Shown here in pieces: positions 1 to 11,455 of a DNA stretch of 64,000 nt; position 1 is the stretch's first letter, and each line of letters starts with the position of its first letter. The notes below the pieces were generated by a model that did no database searches, was not told the DNA's origin, and saw only the letters and a list, made by a program, of their open reading frames with translations. The translations under genes and the position numbers were made by a program. The stretch comes from Fomitopsis serialis (lineage: Eukaryota > Basidiomycota > Agaricomycetes > Polyporales > Fomitopsidaceae). The stretch lies in NCBI RefSeq assembly GCF_022376445.1, contig NW_025954987.1, forward strand, positions 1 through 64,000. The letters run 5' to 3'.

Positions 1-1783
1 ACCTCGCCAAAATATTGCGATGCCCAGATGCTGGTGAGTCCAAGTCTGCTCGTGTCATGCTGCGTGCACTAAACACTCAACTGGATCTAGAGAGCCCAGT
101 GGGACAACAAGTCCTGCAGACTGTCATTCCCACTGTGGTGTTTCTATCCGACCAGTCCCCTATACGACTGGGCGACCTATTCACAGTAGATACACTCACC
201 GCACTGGGTGTCTCAGCTGACAGCCTATGCGGCGACCTCAATATCTCTGACAGGTTCTTCAGTGCTCTTCCTTCAGAGTAAGTGACTAACAGACCCGGCA
301 ATTGGTTAATGGCACTGACTATCTCCCACACAGCTCTTTTACTGCCGTCCCACGCAACCCAGAAGCTTGGGCTCATTTTAGTTGTAGCCAGAGAGAAGAA
401 CCCCTTTCCCCTCTCACACCGCTGTCACAATTGTCACCACTACTCGAAATCGATCACTTCACGCCACAACTTCCTGTTTGCCTGAACGCTCAGTGTCCGC
501 TTCCACTATTCGCAACGACACTGGATTCGCTACAACTGCAACAATTATCGCATCAAAGTACGATGCAGACCTAATGCACAACCGACAGTTCAAACCTCCT
601 AGGCATAGAGAGAAGAACACACAATGGACTGAGCTTCAAGGGTCCGTGGCAATGGAAGCCATGGAACCTTCAAGCCTAGATGAGCTGCGATCACTGGTAA
701 GTTGCAGTCCATGTACTCGTAATCACAGCTAACACAATCACCAATTGATAGCTACAGACACAGTATGTGGACGGCATGCGCCCAACCAGCAAGGGATACG
801 TCAGGCTCAAACGAGATCTATTTGAGTAAGACAGAACAATGCGAACTGTTCTTTGACTCTGAAGATCTGATGTCCGTATCGACAGGGACGTACTCGCTAT
901 ACAGTCTGTACAGTCAGGTGTTATTGCAAATATCTGCAAATCAATGCCACAGAGCCTGCGAGACGGTCTGACGGATCGTCTCGCAGCGTGCCTTGAGCCT
1001 GATGCCCTGAGGCAATAGACACATCTCAGGTTGGCGGTGACCATGTCTTCCAGGTCATGCATTTCTCTTGGTACAATCGCCATTGTACCACTGTACGTTC
1101 ATGTTCTCAACTGATTGAGTGTTGCTCCCTACTAACGATCATGCACCTTTGTAGGGAAAAGACGCTCCAGTGAACGTGCCGCCTATGACCATGAAGAGGA
1201 CTGGCGGTCTCAAGACTAACTATCATCAGTTCATTCCATACCCGTCCAAGGACATGACCAGTCTACAAATGCATCAATTTACCAGTCCGTGAAGAATATC
1301 TTAGGACCTGTGTTTGACTGGCTTGACGCGAAGGTAAAGCAATCTCATTATTTGTACTACCAATGCAATATTGAAACGCAAAGGCATCCTCAGCTTAAAG
1401 ATATGCTGCCAGGAGTATATGAACGACTTGATGCATATGCTCGCATACTGCCTGGAAACAACACTGCAGTGTCCGCACCATTCCTCAGCCTGGTCATCAA
1501 TCTTAACGTTGTGACGGCGGCCCACCGAGATAGCAAGGACGACAGTTTTTGCCTCGTCCTCGCAATCGGTGATTTTGAAGGGGGTGAGCTTGTTTTGTAT
1601 GAACCGGGTTTGGTCATCCCTCTCTGCAACGGCGACTTCGTCATATTTCCTTCGTGCACCTTAACGCATTTCAATCTACACTACAAGGGTCGCCGAGCAT
1701 CCATTGTTTTGCACACGGACAAGGAAATGATGAAGTGGCTAGAGCAGCGCAATGGATGGTCGAGTAACAATAATCTCATTTGA
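1..1783 (+). pseudogene. Decayed 2OG-Fe(II) dioxygenase-like gene (5' end outside window)
   Basis: The last exon (about 1220-1783) encodes a double-stranded beta-helix dioxygenase core. It has the iron-binding H-x-D in AAHRDSKDD, a GDFVIFPS turn, the distal histidine in LTHFN and the 2-oxoglutarate-binding arginine in KGRRASIVLHTD. Earlier exons can be followed through GT-AG introns (about 280-337, 700-750 and 830-889) with coherent protein such as LSSLDELRSL-type and DGMRPTSKGYVRLKRD segments. The frame is broken at least three times: a shift near 573, a TAG at 1015-1017 and a shift near 1250-1262. I read it as a pseudogene. By established knowledge, 2OG dioxygenases of the TET/JBP type are expanded in mushrooms beside KDZ transposons, and this fold could belong there; that assignment is inference. 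Other fungal 2OG hydroxylases are possible. Confidence 0.6.
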
Positions 1784-3198
1784 TGTACCTACCCCTATGT
1801 ACGCGTAGCCTACATATCTGGCTCCCTTGTGTTAAGCACTTACGGTGACACTGCGCCGCCCGCTCTGGTATGATGTAATCTCATTGCAGCGACGGCGGTC
1901 GTCGTCGTCTTCCTGTCCCTCTCTCTCATGCTCTTACCACCACCATCACCTAGTGTTCGATCACCCACTGCTCGTCTACTGCATGCCTGCCACCGCGGCT
2001 TTGCACTTGCCTGCTCTGAATCAGGGAATACCCTTCTGAAGCTCTACGATCTGCATACAAGATGCATCCATGCTGTTCATCAAATCTCACTGGCACCTCG
2101 CAGTGCGTGTTGGCTCGTCCGAGCTCGGGCCTGAGCTGCTCTCAACCGACCATGCAATGGACGTGGATGCGAGCCTGACTGAAAGCACAGACACAGAGAC
2201 CCCGCCTCGAGGCTAACTGACATGGCTGCAGTGTCGTGTCCGGGAGGCAGCATACACGTAGTCTCTGCATAACCTACCCCATTGGTCGCCTGCCTTGGCG
2301 TGTGGCATTCGCAACGACCACGACATCACACTACCGCCTGCGGTGATCACTCCCCGCCGATCTGAATGTGCAGGTTGAGCAGCAGTTCACGTTCCGCGCG
2401 GTGTTCGTCGGGTGCGTGTTGAGGCTGGGCGTGGTCATCTCGGAGAGCAAGTATGTGGGGGCTTCCTGGTTGATGAGCGTGGACTGACCTATTGCCATGT
2501 CTCCAGTGTGTATCTGGGCCTCAAGACGGGCTGGACGTTCAGCGCGTCCATGTTCGGGTCTGTCTGACCTGACATAACCGAGTTCGCAACCTTCATGCGA
2601 CACCTGAAGTCATCAAAGCTCTTGCCACGCCCTCAGCCTCTCTTCGCAAGATGGTGGTGTCGCCGCATCGCAAGGCGAACAAGGTGGGTGGGCCAGTACG
2701 AGCTTGATTGTGAACTGACTCAGCAGGAGCCGGACACCTCAAAGCCCAAGGAACGCACGCCGGTGCGCAGGGTGCGAGCGACAGGCAAGTGACAGGCAGA
2801 CACGATATGCGGGCGGTGGGCACAGTGCGCAGGGCATGAGCGGGCGCGGTGCGCAGGGCGTGAGCAACATGCGGATGGACACTTGACAAATGTATTATTA
2901 CTCTGGCAGCTAGTGCAATACAGTCGCATCTAACATTATGCCCGAATCTGCTCCCAGGTGCATACGGGTCAGCAGGTACAATTTTCACTGGGCCTTACCA
3001 CTGCTTCACTACGCTCAGGATGTTCTGTAAAATAATATGAGCGCTTTACCAGCGAATAGCACTCGGCCTCTGTGAACTTCTCCGTGCATTGATCATTGAA
3101 CTTCACACTGTCTCGGCACAGGCTATCAGAGGTGCGTATTTTCTTTCCTCTTACCACAATCTATACTCTCACTCTCTTCGCCTTTTTCGAGTCCAGTC
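1784..3198. other. Intergenic region, no gene seen
   Basis: No convincing coding stretch on either strand. It contains a small direct repeat of the type GTGCGCAGGGCRTGAGC (about 2762-2870), two to three imperfect copies. Nothing else recognisable. Confidence 0.5.
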
Positions 3199-6187
3199 AT
3201 GACCAAGTGCGTCACTTGGTCGATCACAACCAAACAAGGCTCCGGCACGCGATCAACCAGGTCAACGAAGGCTTCTGCAGCCACAGGCAGCTTGAAGAAA
3301 AGCACCAAGCCTGCGAAGGGTAAGTTGAACGAAGGAGCCACTAAGAAGAAGGCGCAGGAGAAGGAGAAGGAGAAGGAGAAGGAGAAGGAGAAGGAGAAGG
3401 AGAAGGAGAAGGAGAAGGAGAAGGAGAAGGAGAAACTAACAGCGAGTGAGTGCTGGCAGTTGTGCGACAATATTTATCTGGGATGGTTGATGCTGTGTGG
3501 TAGACATACGCAAGAGAGCTTCTAAGTTGATGGCGGAAGAGGAGTGCTCGGCGGACAAAGAACCAAAACCCAAGAAGAAGAAGAAGCAGCAAGTCGTTCA
3601 AGATGACAAGCAGGACATGGGCGTGCATGATAAGACAGCTGAAGACAACCCAGAGGACGTTGAGATGGAGGATGTTGCTGCTGAGCAGTGTAAGGCCTCT
3701 CGGCGTACATGGTTGGTCCGTTATCCCTCATAGACACTGCTGAATCAGTCGTCGTGATTGTACGAAGCCAAACCGAAGCCAGCGTACGGCAAATTTGCCA
3801 AGACCGGGACCGCATTGGAGCCCGCCGAGCAGGACCTCGCACAAATGTTGAGTAAGTGCTATCACACATATACCAATTACGGCTAGGCTTCAAAATTTAT
3901 ATAGGTGGAGGAAGACGTCAAATTAAGCAGAATGTTGTGAGTGGTAGCAAGGGAGGGGAGCTGAAGAAGAAGATGACACAGCTCAAGTCTACCACTGGCG
4001 CGTCTGCCAGCGCCAGCGGCAACTCTAGACAGGGAGCTGGCAAACTGAAAGCTACGCCGGCAAGTGCCAAAGTAAGTCTAATCATCGCAGAATCCGATTG
4101 CAATCGCTCACTTCTGTTGAGAACCAACAGGACAAGGGCAAGGCTAGAGCAAGTCGCAAGGATGACACGCCAGTCGAGGAAGAGGTCGAGGAAGAGGCCG
4201 AGGAAGCGGTCGAGGAAGAGGTCGAGGAAGAGGCCATCAAAGAGGCCAAGGGAGAGGACAGTGACTCCGAGGATGAGGAAGACGATGGGGCTGAGGGTGG
4301 GGGTGCACACAGTGGGTCTGAAGATGCGGAGGATGAAGATGCGGAGGATGAAGATGTGGATGCGGAAGTCGAGAACTCAGATGAGGGTGATGTAATAGTG
4401 AGTGCCGCCATACAATTGACTAAACATCATCAACATGCCATTCACAACGTACAGGTCTTGTCTGATACCAAGACCCGACGCAAGTGTGCTCCCGCCAAAG
4501 TGACTGGTGGTGAACGCGAGAGCAGCAGTCGTGTCAAGGTCGCGGACTTTCCCCCGATGTCAAGTCTCTGGTGTCGACAGCACAGAACAGTCTGCGGCTG
4601 TACGTCGCCCTCAAATCCGCCTGGACGAAAGAGAATTCTGTCACGTCCAAGTGGCTCCATCGCCGCGACAAAGTGATCGAAGCGTGCCTCCACGAGGCAT
4701 ATTTGGGACGCGGCAAGAATCGCAAAACAAACGCTACCTTGAAGAAGGTGTTTCAGTCGCTGCAGGTCCGAGAGATAACAGCTACAGAAGAGAAGGAGGT
4801 TCAGGAGCAGAGGGAGGCTAACGAAGAGAGGGAAGAGATGCAGGGGAAGGTATACACGGTGGTGAGTATTGTTGACTTAATTCCTTGAGAAGGTAGGACA
4901 CTTCATTTCATTACAGGTCTGGACGTGCTCCTCGCAAACGAGGAACGAGCTCAAAAAGAAGGCCAAGCAAGTGATCAAGCAGGTCTTCAAGCTCGGCAGC
5001 CTCACCGTAGCCCAACGATCGGAGGCCGCTGTCTGGCTTCTGGAGATGCATCCCACAGTGGTAAGCGACAGCACTCGCACTCGTAACATTGTAAACTTTG
5101 TTTTCGGAGGCATCAAATTACACTTCAACCGCAAGAAGAAGAATCTCAATCGAGAGGTATGTGCTTAGCACAGGTGTACGGAATTTAGAACACCACTTTG
5201 AACTCACGTTGGTCTCATGTCGGTCCTAGCACACCAAGGTCGAGCAGATGGAGCTGTTCCGCAACGAATGCATCCCCGAACTCATCTACCAGTACTATGG
5301 CTTGGCCGGACGCGCAGACGCTAGTATCAATGCAGCGCTGGAGGATTTCAGCCAGGTCCCGCTAAATCTCATCGCTGTCTGTTGCAATGCAGTAAGCATT
5401 GGTTTCTTTACACTGAACGTATTTACTCACTACTCTCGTAAACGTATTACCTAGATCGAAGCAGTGTTGATGGAGGTGATGTCGCATCAGCCCATTGCAT
5501 TCTCCAACAAGCACTTCGCCGCAAAGTGAGTTTAATCGGTTTCAACTAACAGAAAGTGAATATTAATGATTGTAGGTGGGATGGCATTATGGCCATCCTA
5601 GAGACTCTGGAAGCCAAAGCTTCGGAGTACCTTGAGGAGACACAAGAGGTAATTTGGGAGCACGTCAGGTATTTTACAGATATTGGCACACTTTCTGATT
5701 ACTGATTGCATACAGCACTCGGCTCAACGCTGGCCCCAATGTGTTTGAGGCGTCTGTGGACGACAATGAGCAGTCGGGTGGGTTCATCCCCCTGCTCCAG
5801 TTGCGCGTGTCCAAGCCTCGAAGCAGCAAGTCGAGCACAGCGAAGAAGGCGAGCAAATCAATGCCGCGAAAGACCGCAGGCAAGCCATCCAGCTCTTCAA
5901 AGGCAATACGTACCCCTCCTAGCCCATCCAAGAGTGCAAAACAGCCGCCCAGCACGTCGAGGAAGCCAACGTCAACGACCAACAATGCCAGTGACGACGG
6001 AGTAGCGGGTGCCACTGATGGCGAAGGCGATGGCGATGGCGACGGCAATGGCAATGAAGCTGAGATAGACGAGCTGCAGGAGCCTGGGGAAGGTGAGTGC
6101 AACTTAGCATCAATAAAAATCTCTCGGCATTGACATTGTGCAGAACCTGCTGTCGCTGCCAGTCCCTCGAACAATGGAGATGCCTGA
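3199..6187 (+). CDS. DUF6532-like nuclear/low-complexity protein
   Basis: A multi-exon gene with short introns, for example about 3448-3505 (gtgagt...ggtag) and about 6093-6143. The N-terminal third is low complexity: a Lys-Glu dipeptide repeat, a KPKKKKK basic patch that could be a nuclear signal, and Glu/Asp-rich blocks (EEEVEEEAEEA, EDAEDEDAED). The C-terminal half is a folded domain with NELKKKAKQVIKQVFKLG, FVFGGIKLHFNRKKK, FRNECIPELIYQYY, VPLNLIAVCCNAIEAVL and FSNKHFAAKWDGIMAILETLE. This order matches my memory of DUF6532, a domain repeated many times in Agaricomycete genomes with no known function. The tail is Ser/Lys/Pro-rich. The start at 3199 is the first ATG of the open exon, and the TGA at 6185-6187 follows the last intron in frame. 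Function unknown; a chromatin or transposon-related role would be speculation. Confidence 0.65.
3349..3435 (+). repeat. Hexanucleotide microsatellite (GAGAAG)n inside the DUF6532-like gene
   Basis: About 14 near-perfect copies of a 6-bp unit, translated as alternating Lys-Glu on the gene strand. Length is likely polymorphic between strains. Confidence 0.9.
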
Positions 6188-6838
6188 GTACGACATTCAT
6201 CAATGCAGAAGGGCCTAGCTAACGATTTGCTACTACGAGTCACTGCTAACGCCTCCGCTAATGCCTCCTTCGCCCTCGCCCTCACTCCTTGCTCTCCTTT
6301 TTGCTCTTGCCATTCGCTTTTTTCGCTCTAGCCATTCCCCATCCCATGCCATCGACGTCTCCATCACTCCTGTCCCTCACTCGTACGTATATAGCTGTGG
6401 CTACATCAAGCGCCAGTCACTGTAGCTGATCGTCTGTTCGTGATCGTTGCATGTACCAGTACCATTTGTTATGCTGTATATGTACTGAACGCAGTTTGAA
6501 CGCCTACAAATACCATGCAAGCTTCAGTGGGACGAAGTAAGCTGAAGCTGCAATAAATAAGCAAGCTACCTACTGTAGTGCCAAAGCATACTGACACATC
6601 ATTGACACTTCATGTTACTTAAGTGCAACTAAGCATGCATTTGTTGCACAAGTGTGGATACCTCTGTACAATGCTTTTTATTACATCATGCTCCATATAT
6701 CGGTTTATGAGTACTTTTTTCGCCTGTTTATAAAATAGACTTGTGTATTTTGAGCTTCATTGGCTTAAGCAATCTTAATGTCTTAAAGCTGCAGAATATG
6801 TCAGAAAAAGACAAATATGTTTTTCCTGATGTACAGGT
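6188..6838. other. Intergenic, AT-richer stretch
   Basis: No coding signal. The right part (about 6600-6840) is AT-rich and may belong to a mobile element whose end lies at about 6839-6910. Otherwise nothing recognised. Confidence 0.4.
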
Positions 6839-6905
6839 AAGTATTGGAGTTTATGTATGATCACTCCGTGCTCACTACAAGGATCTTATACAAACTTATG
6901 CCTAT
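6839..6905. mobile_element. Element end related to the gag insertion, at the broken 3' end of gypsy pol
   Basis: The stretch GTATTGGAGTTTATGTATGA resembles GTACTGGCATTTATGTATGA near 13522-13545, the subterminal part of the element inserted in gag. It abuts the point where pol homology stops. I infer that a member of the same element family interrupted pol here. Confidence 0.35.
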
Positions 6906-9270
6906 ATGGCCTGATGTGACCACTAAGATGCAGGAAGCCTTCTTCATCGATGGACCAGCGTGCATTGTCGCCCTGAGAAGCCAGAGCGAGTCCGGCAGCG
7001 AGCTCGGAGTTAGGGGAGGAAATGGACTGGGCAGTCCGGATGTCGGAACGGAGTAAATGTTCGTCGTGTATGAGGGATGCGCAGAGGACTGGATCTCGGA
7101 GAATGGTTGCCCGGAGGGAGGATGCGAGTTGTTCCTGCGTGAAGACAGGTCGGAAGTTGTGTGGGTTGACAACGGAGTAGTCACTATCCCCCTCTTTTGG
7201 GTAGACATCCCAACGGCGAGTGAGTGCGTCAGGTTCGCTTCCAAGTTTTCCGGGGCGGAATCGGATTATCATGTTGAACTGCGAAAGGAACTCCAACCAA
7301 CGCGCTTGACGGCGCGTCAGGAGTTTTGTGGTAGCAAAATACTCAAGGTTCTTGTGGTCTGTGACAATGTCGACCGGAGATTCGGAACCTTCAAGATAGT
7401 GCCGCCACGTTTTGAAAGCTTCGAAGATAGCCAACAGTTCCTTATTGTGGGTGTCATAGTTCAGTTCCGTGCCAGTCAAAGTCCGAGAGTGAAAAGTGAT
7501 CGGGTGGATTTCACCGGAGTCCGCCGTAATGGACAGTATTCCAGTGATCGCATAGTCCGACGCATTGGTCTCAATGGTGATCTGCTTGTTGGGAATCCAG
7601 TGGTGCAGGATCGGAGTGGTGGTGAAGGCCTGCTTCAGCTCGTCGAACGCCTTGCAGCAGTCCTTGGAGAAGTTCCAGGCAATGGATTTCCGGGTGAGTT
7701 GGGTAAGTGGTAGGACAATTTCGGAGTAGTTGTGGATGAACCGGCGGTAGAAATTAGCGAAGCCGAGGAATGATTGAATGTCTCGGACTTTGCGCGGTTC
7801 CGGCCAATCCAGTATCGCCTTGACCTTGGACTCAGCCATGGTTAAGCCGTCAGCGGAGAGGATGTACCCGAGGTACTCGACGGAGTTGGCGTGGAATTCG
7901 CACTTGTCCGCACGAGCGTAGAGGTGATGCTTTCGGAGGCGTCGGAGTACTTCCTTGACGTGTCTCCGGTGGTCCTCGGGGTTATCGGAATAGATGAGAA
8001 TGTCGTCGAGATAGACCACGATGTGGACGTCGAGTAGGTCGGAAAAGATCTCGTTGACGAAACGCTGAAACGCCGCCGGGGCGTTGGAAAGTCCGAAAGG
8101 CATGACTTGCCATTCAAAAGATCCGTATCGAGTTCGGAACGCGGTCTTCCACTCATCTCCCGGAGCAATCCGGACAAGGTTGTAGGCGTGTCGGAGGTCA
8201 ATCTTGGTATAGATTCTGGCCTTCCGAGGACTGTCCAGGAGGTCGGAGATGAGGGGAAGGGGGTAGTGGTCCTTCCGAGTGATCTTATTCAAACCTTGGT
8301 AGTCGACACAGAGACGAAGCGAACCGTCTTTCTTCTTGACGAAGAGTACTGGAGCTCCGCATGGAGAATTGGAAGGTCGGATGAAGCCGGAGCGAAGATT
8401 CTCGTCGATGTATTCTCGGAGAGTGTCGAGCTCTAGCTTGGACAAGGAATAGAAAGGTCCGAGGGGTGGAACAGCGCTGTCCTCAACGGTGATTTTGAGG
8501 TCGTACGGGCGGTATTCCGGTAAGATGTCTGCCTTGGTCTTGCTGAAGACATCCGCGAACTCGTGGTACTCCTCCGGTATTCCGGTGAGGTCCGGAGGCA
8601 AGTCAGAGATGGACGAGCTGCGAGCAGAGGTTGAATCGACGGCCAGATTGAGCGAGTAGCTTGTGGATCCGGCAAGCTTGCAGGCCCTAGAGAACGCCAC
8701 AACGTTCACAAGAGATACCTGCGGAGCAATACGCGGAGCAGACGGAGGATCCAGAAAAGGATCCGGAGGGGTCGGAGTTGGTACCGGGTCAGATACGGGA
8801 CGAGCCGGAGGTGCGGTTCAGAATTGGATGCTGCACTTCTTCCAATCAATCAATGGATTGTAGGCGGAGAGCCAGCTGTATCCCAGGACAGCGGAAACCG
8901 ACTTATCAAGCAGAGTGACATAGAAGTCGACGTAGAGAATTTCCCCGGAGGGAAAGTGGAGCTGAATCGAGGTGGTCCGAGTGATAGTCTCGTTGGATGT
9001 GCCGTTGAAAAGCTGCAGATGGAGCGGAGTAACAGGCGAGGTAACAAGATGGTATTTCTCCGCAAAGTCCGAATCTACAAAGCAATGCGAAGATCCGGAA
9101 TCGACAAGAGCACGGAAAGGTGATGGTACAGAGTCGGAGAACAATTCAATCGTGAGGGACGTGGGGTCGGAAAGAGCGGATGCGTTGAGTCGAAGAACCT
9201 GTTCCGCGCGGGTATCGTCAATGCAGTCCCCACCGTGCGCGGACGTCGGAGGACTGCGGACTAATTTTTT
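6886..9270 (-). pseudogene. pol: Ty3/gypsy pol: protease, reverse transcriptase, RNase H (integrase missing)
   Basis: Read on the minus strand from 9270. Protease comes first, with the active-site motif VDSGSSHCFVD (about 9090). Reverse transcriptase follows with LRLCVDYQGLNK, the catalytic VVYLDDILIYSD (about 8010) and FLGFANFYRRFI. The RNase H domain has TNASDYA, where the family normally has TDAS, so the first catalytic Asp is Asn (about 7560). A TGA at 8818-8820 separates protease from reverse transcriptase in the same frame. Homology stops just after GFLHLSGHI (about 6910), before the His/Cys and DDE parts of integrase, so the element is truncated. Gag and pol are joined by a candidate -1 frameshift site. 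The element cannot be autonomous. Confidence 0.9.
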
Positions 9271-10231
9271 GACTCCTTCGGAGCCTCTGGAGTCGTCGCC
9301 GGAGCTGCATCGGCAGCACAGCCTTTAGCAGCGGATGACGTCTTCTTCGGGCAGGTGTTGGCGGTATGTCCGGCACCGCCGCAGAAGAGGCAAAGGTTGT
9401 TGTTGAAATGTCGCTGACGCTCCTCCTGCGTCAATTTGCCGTCCTTGCCCAGCTTGTCGGAGTACGGCTTAGCGGGGGCTTTAGACTGCGCCTTTGGAGT
9501 AGACGAAGTCGACGACTTGGACGGAGTAGAGGAGGTCGCATTCTGCGAGCCGGAGGAACCGGACTTTGCAGGTTGCGACACCTTGGGGTCGGACTTGGAG
9601 TTGGATGACTTCTGGCCAAACTTGTGAGAGCCCGGGGATTCCCGTGACTGTTCAGCCTTGCACTCCCAGTAACGATGGTCGAGCGCTTGGGCCAGATTTC
9701 GGAGCTCCTCCAGAGTGGAGGGTTTTCTGACTTTGGAGATGTGGTCCTTGAGACGCGCCGGAAGTCCCTTGTAGAACTGATAGCAGAGGGCGGACGTGCC
9801 CCAGCGAACCTGTGTCGCGAGACGGCTGAAATTGGTGATGTACTTTGCGATCTGGTGGTTGTCAGACATGGAGAGATTTACGAGGTCGTGTTCTGCTTGT
9901 CCGGTAGCGTCATACAGACTGAAGTTGATTCGGAGTTCTTGTTGGAACTCCTCATAATCCATCAGGAACAAGGGCGGAGAGGATGAGGCTTGTTCCAGAA
10001 GGTACGGCTCGAACCATTGGAGAGCAGTGCCCTTTGAGTAGGAGACAGCGTACGTAACCTTCTTCTCATTGGATTTGAAGGTCTGAGGACGAGCTTTGAA
10101 GACCAGCTCTGACTGGGTGAAGAACGACCGGAGTTTGGTCGAGTCCGAACTGTCAAACTGGTCCAGATCCCGGACGTTATTCTGCTCGCGCGAAGAGGGT
10201 TGCGTCGGAGGGGAAGCTTGTCGCTGGAGCT
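9261..10231 (-). pseudogene. gag: Gypsy gag, C-terminal part (capsid and zinc knuckle)
   Basis: Retrotransposon capsid domain with DLDQFDSSDSTKLRSFF, TALQWFEPYL and FYKGLPARLKDHIS, then a Ser/Lys-rich linker and one CCHC zinc knuckle (CLFCGGAGHTANTC, about 9355). The apparent start of this open frame (about 10298) lies in foreign sequence. The true N-terminal part is at 13603-14003, separated by the 3.36-kb insertion. The frame ends at TAG 9261-9263 on the frameshift heptamer. Confidence 0.85.
9264..9270 (-). promoter_or_regulatory. Candidate -1 ribosomal frameshift heptamer A AAA AAT at the gag-pol junction
   Basis: In the gag frame the codons read TCA AAA AAT TAG, so the stop directly follows an in-register X-XXY-YYZ heptamer. 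Slipping back one base enters the protease frame (TTA GTC CGC), which is open up to 8820. Slippage itself is inferred from the consensus; I have not modelled a downstream stimulatory structure. Confidence 0.6.
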
Positions 10232-10238
10232 GGTAGCC

Positions 10239-10350
10239 CACCAGATGCTGGCAGGCCCATGTATGAAACACGGTGACTACCATAAATGCTTCATACATGA
10301 ATCACGGTGACTTACCATGTCCCTTCATATATGAAAGCACAGTAATCACC
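10239..10350. repeat. Subterminal repeats of the gag insertion (left end)
   Basis: Repeated motifs CATGTATGAAACACGGTGAC, CATACATGAATCACGGTGAC and CATATATGAAAGCACAG on both strands. The same family occurs at the right end (13440-13595). This clustering is typical of transposase-binding subterminal repeats. Confidence 0.55.
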
Positions 10351-11164
10351 GCGCCCGGCGCTCTGCTCGCTACCCGAAAGGGCAGTTGCCTTTTAGAGAC
10401 AGCCCAGGTCGCCCGGCGCCGGGAGAGCTCGCAGCGGTGATGGCTACCAGTGGCTACCCTAATATAGTAGGTCCTATCACACTCTTCCACTTTGGGTGCC
10501 GTCGCGGGCCCATCGGGCGAACACGATCATGATTTGTGATCAGTGAGATCTGACATTTTCTAGGGCGGCGCATGGTGCCGCATATAGCGGTTGGTTCAGT
10601 TTGGTGCCTGACTAATTTGGGCATCCAGATTCGGACGTGGACAGCACGTATGTTGGGCTTCATGACATATATTTTCGGACTAGGCACAGCACCATATATA
10701 CCTGTTTCTCGTAGAGCACAGTGCCTGGACAGTTTGGATAACGAGGTCCGAAAAGGGACAGCCCGTGTCACGGTCCATGACATATGCATCACACATATCG
10801 CACCTCATGACATATATTAACAAACACTACAGTCGTAGACACAAAAAAAGTCGACATTATTCAATATAGTACATACCGACTACGCTGGAATGGGCGGGCA
10901 AGGTCACCGAGTGTTATTGTACAACATTGACTGCACCATCCTCCTCCTGCCCATCGCCTCCCTGCTCGTCGCCGTCCCACCCATCGCCCATAGGTCCTTG
11001 TCATTCATCCTCCGACACGTCGTCCTCCCACCCGCCACCTGCAGCCTCCCGCATGTCGCCCGCTCATAGCACGAACTTCGGGCCTGTAGCTGAGGCGGCC
11101 GCGGCAACCCTTGTTGACAGCCGGCCAACAGTTCGTTCACACTGGTTAGTGTGTGGTTAGCACA

Positions 11165-11455
11165 CGTCGATGTGCCCCCATTCATACCCGCTGATACGCC
11201 GTTGTCCTGGTCGATGCGCTGCGAGTAGTACCTGCTGACGCGGCCCCATTAGTACCCACTGATACACCATTTGTGTTGGTCGACGCACCGCCCTTTATAC
11301 CCGCTGACACGCCCCCTTCGGACCCGCTGACACACCGTTTGTGCTGGTCGACGCGCTGCCGTTCGTACCCGACGCACCGTAAGTTGTGTTGGTCGACGCA
11401 CCGCAGTTCGTACCCACTGATGCGCTGATTGTACTGGACGACATGCTACTGGACA
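11165..11455. repeat. Minisatellite, unit about 40-45 bp
   Basis: Imperfect tandem copies of a unit containing TGGTCGACGCACCG and TACCCGCTGACACG. On the minus strand one frame reads as repeats of the type GASTNT / GVSVGTNG, but no start, domain or conserved context supports a gene. Confidence 0.6.

Noticed and set aside
3126..3470. Minus-strand frame with a Ser-Phe repeat
   Set aside because: Reverse translation of the Lys-Glu microsatellite of the real gene.
10480..10560. tRNA-like or small-RNA-like hairpins searched for in the repeat island
   Set aside because: No TTCGA-type B box paired with an acceptor stem was found here or elsewhere in the window.
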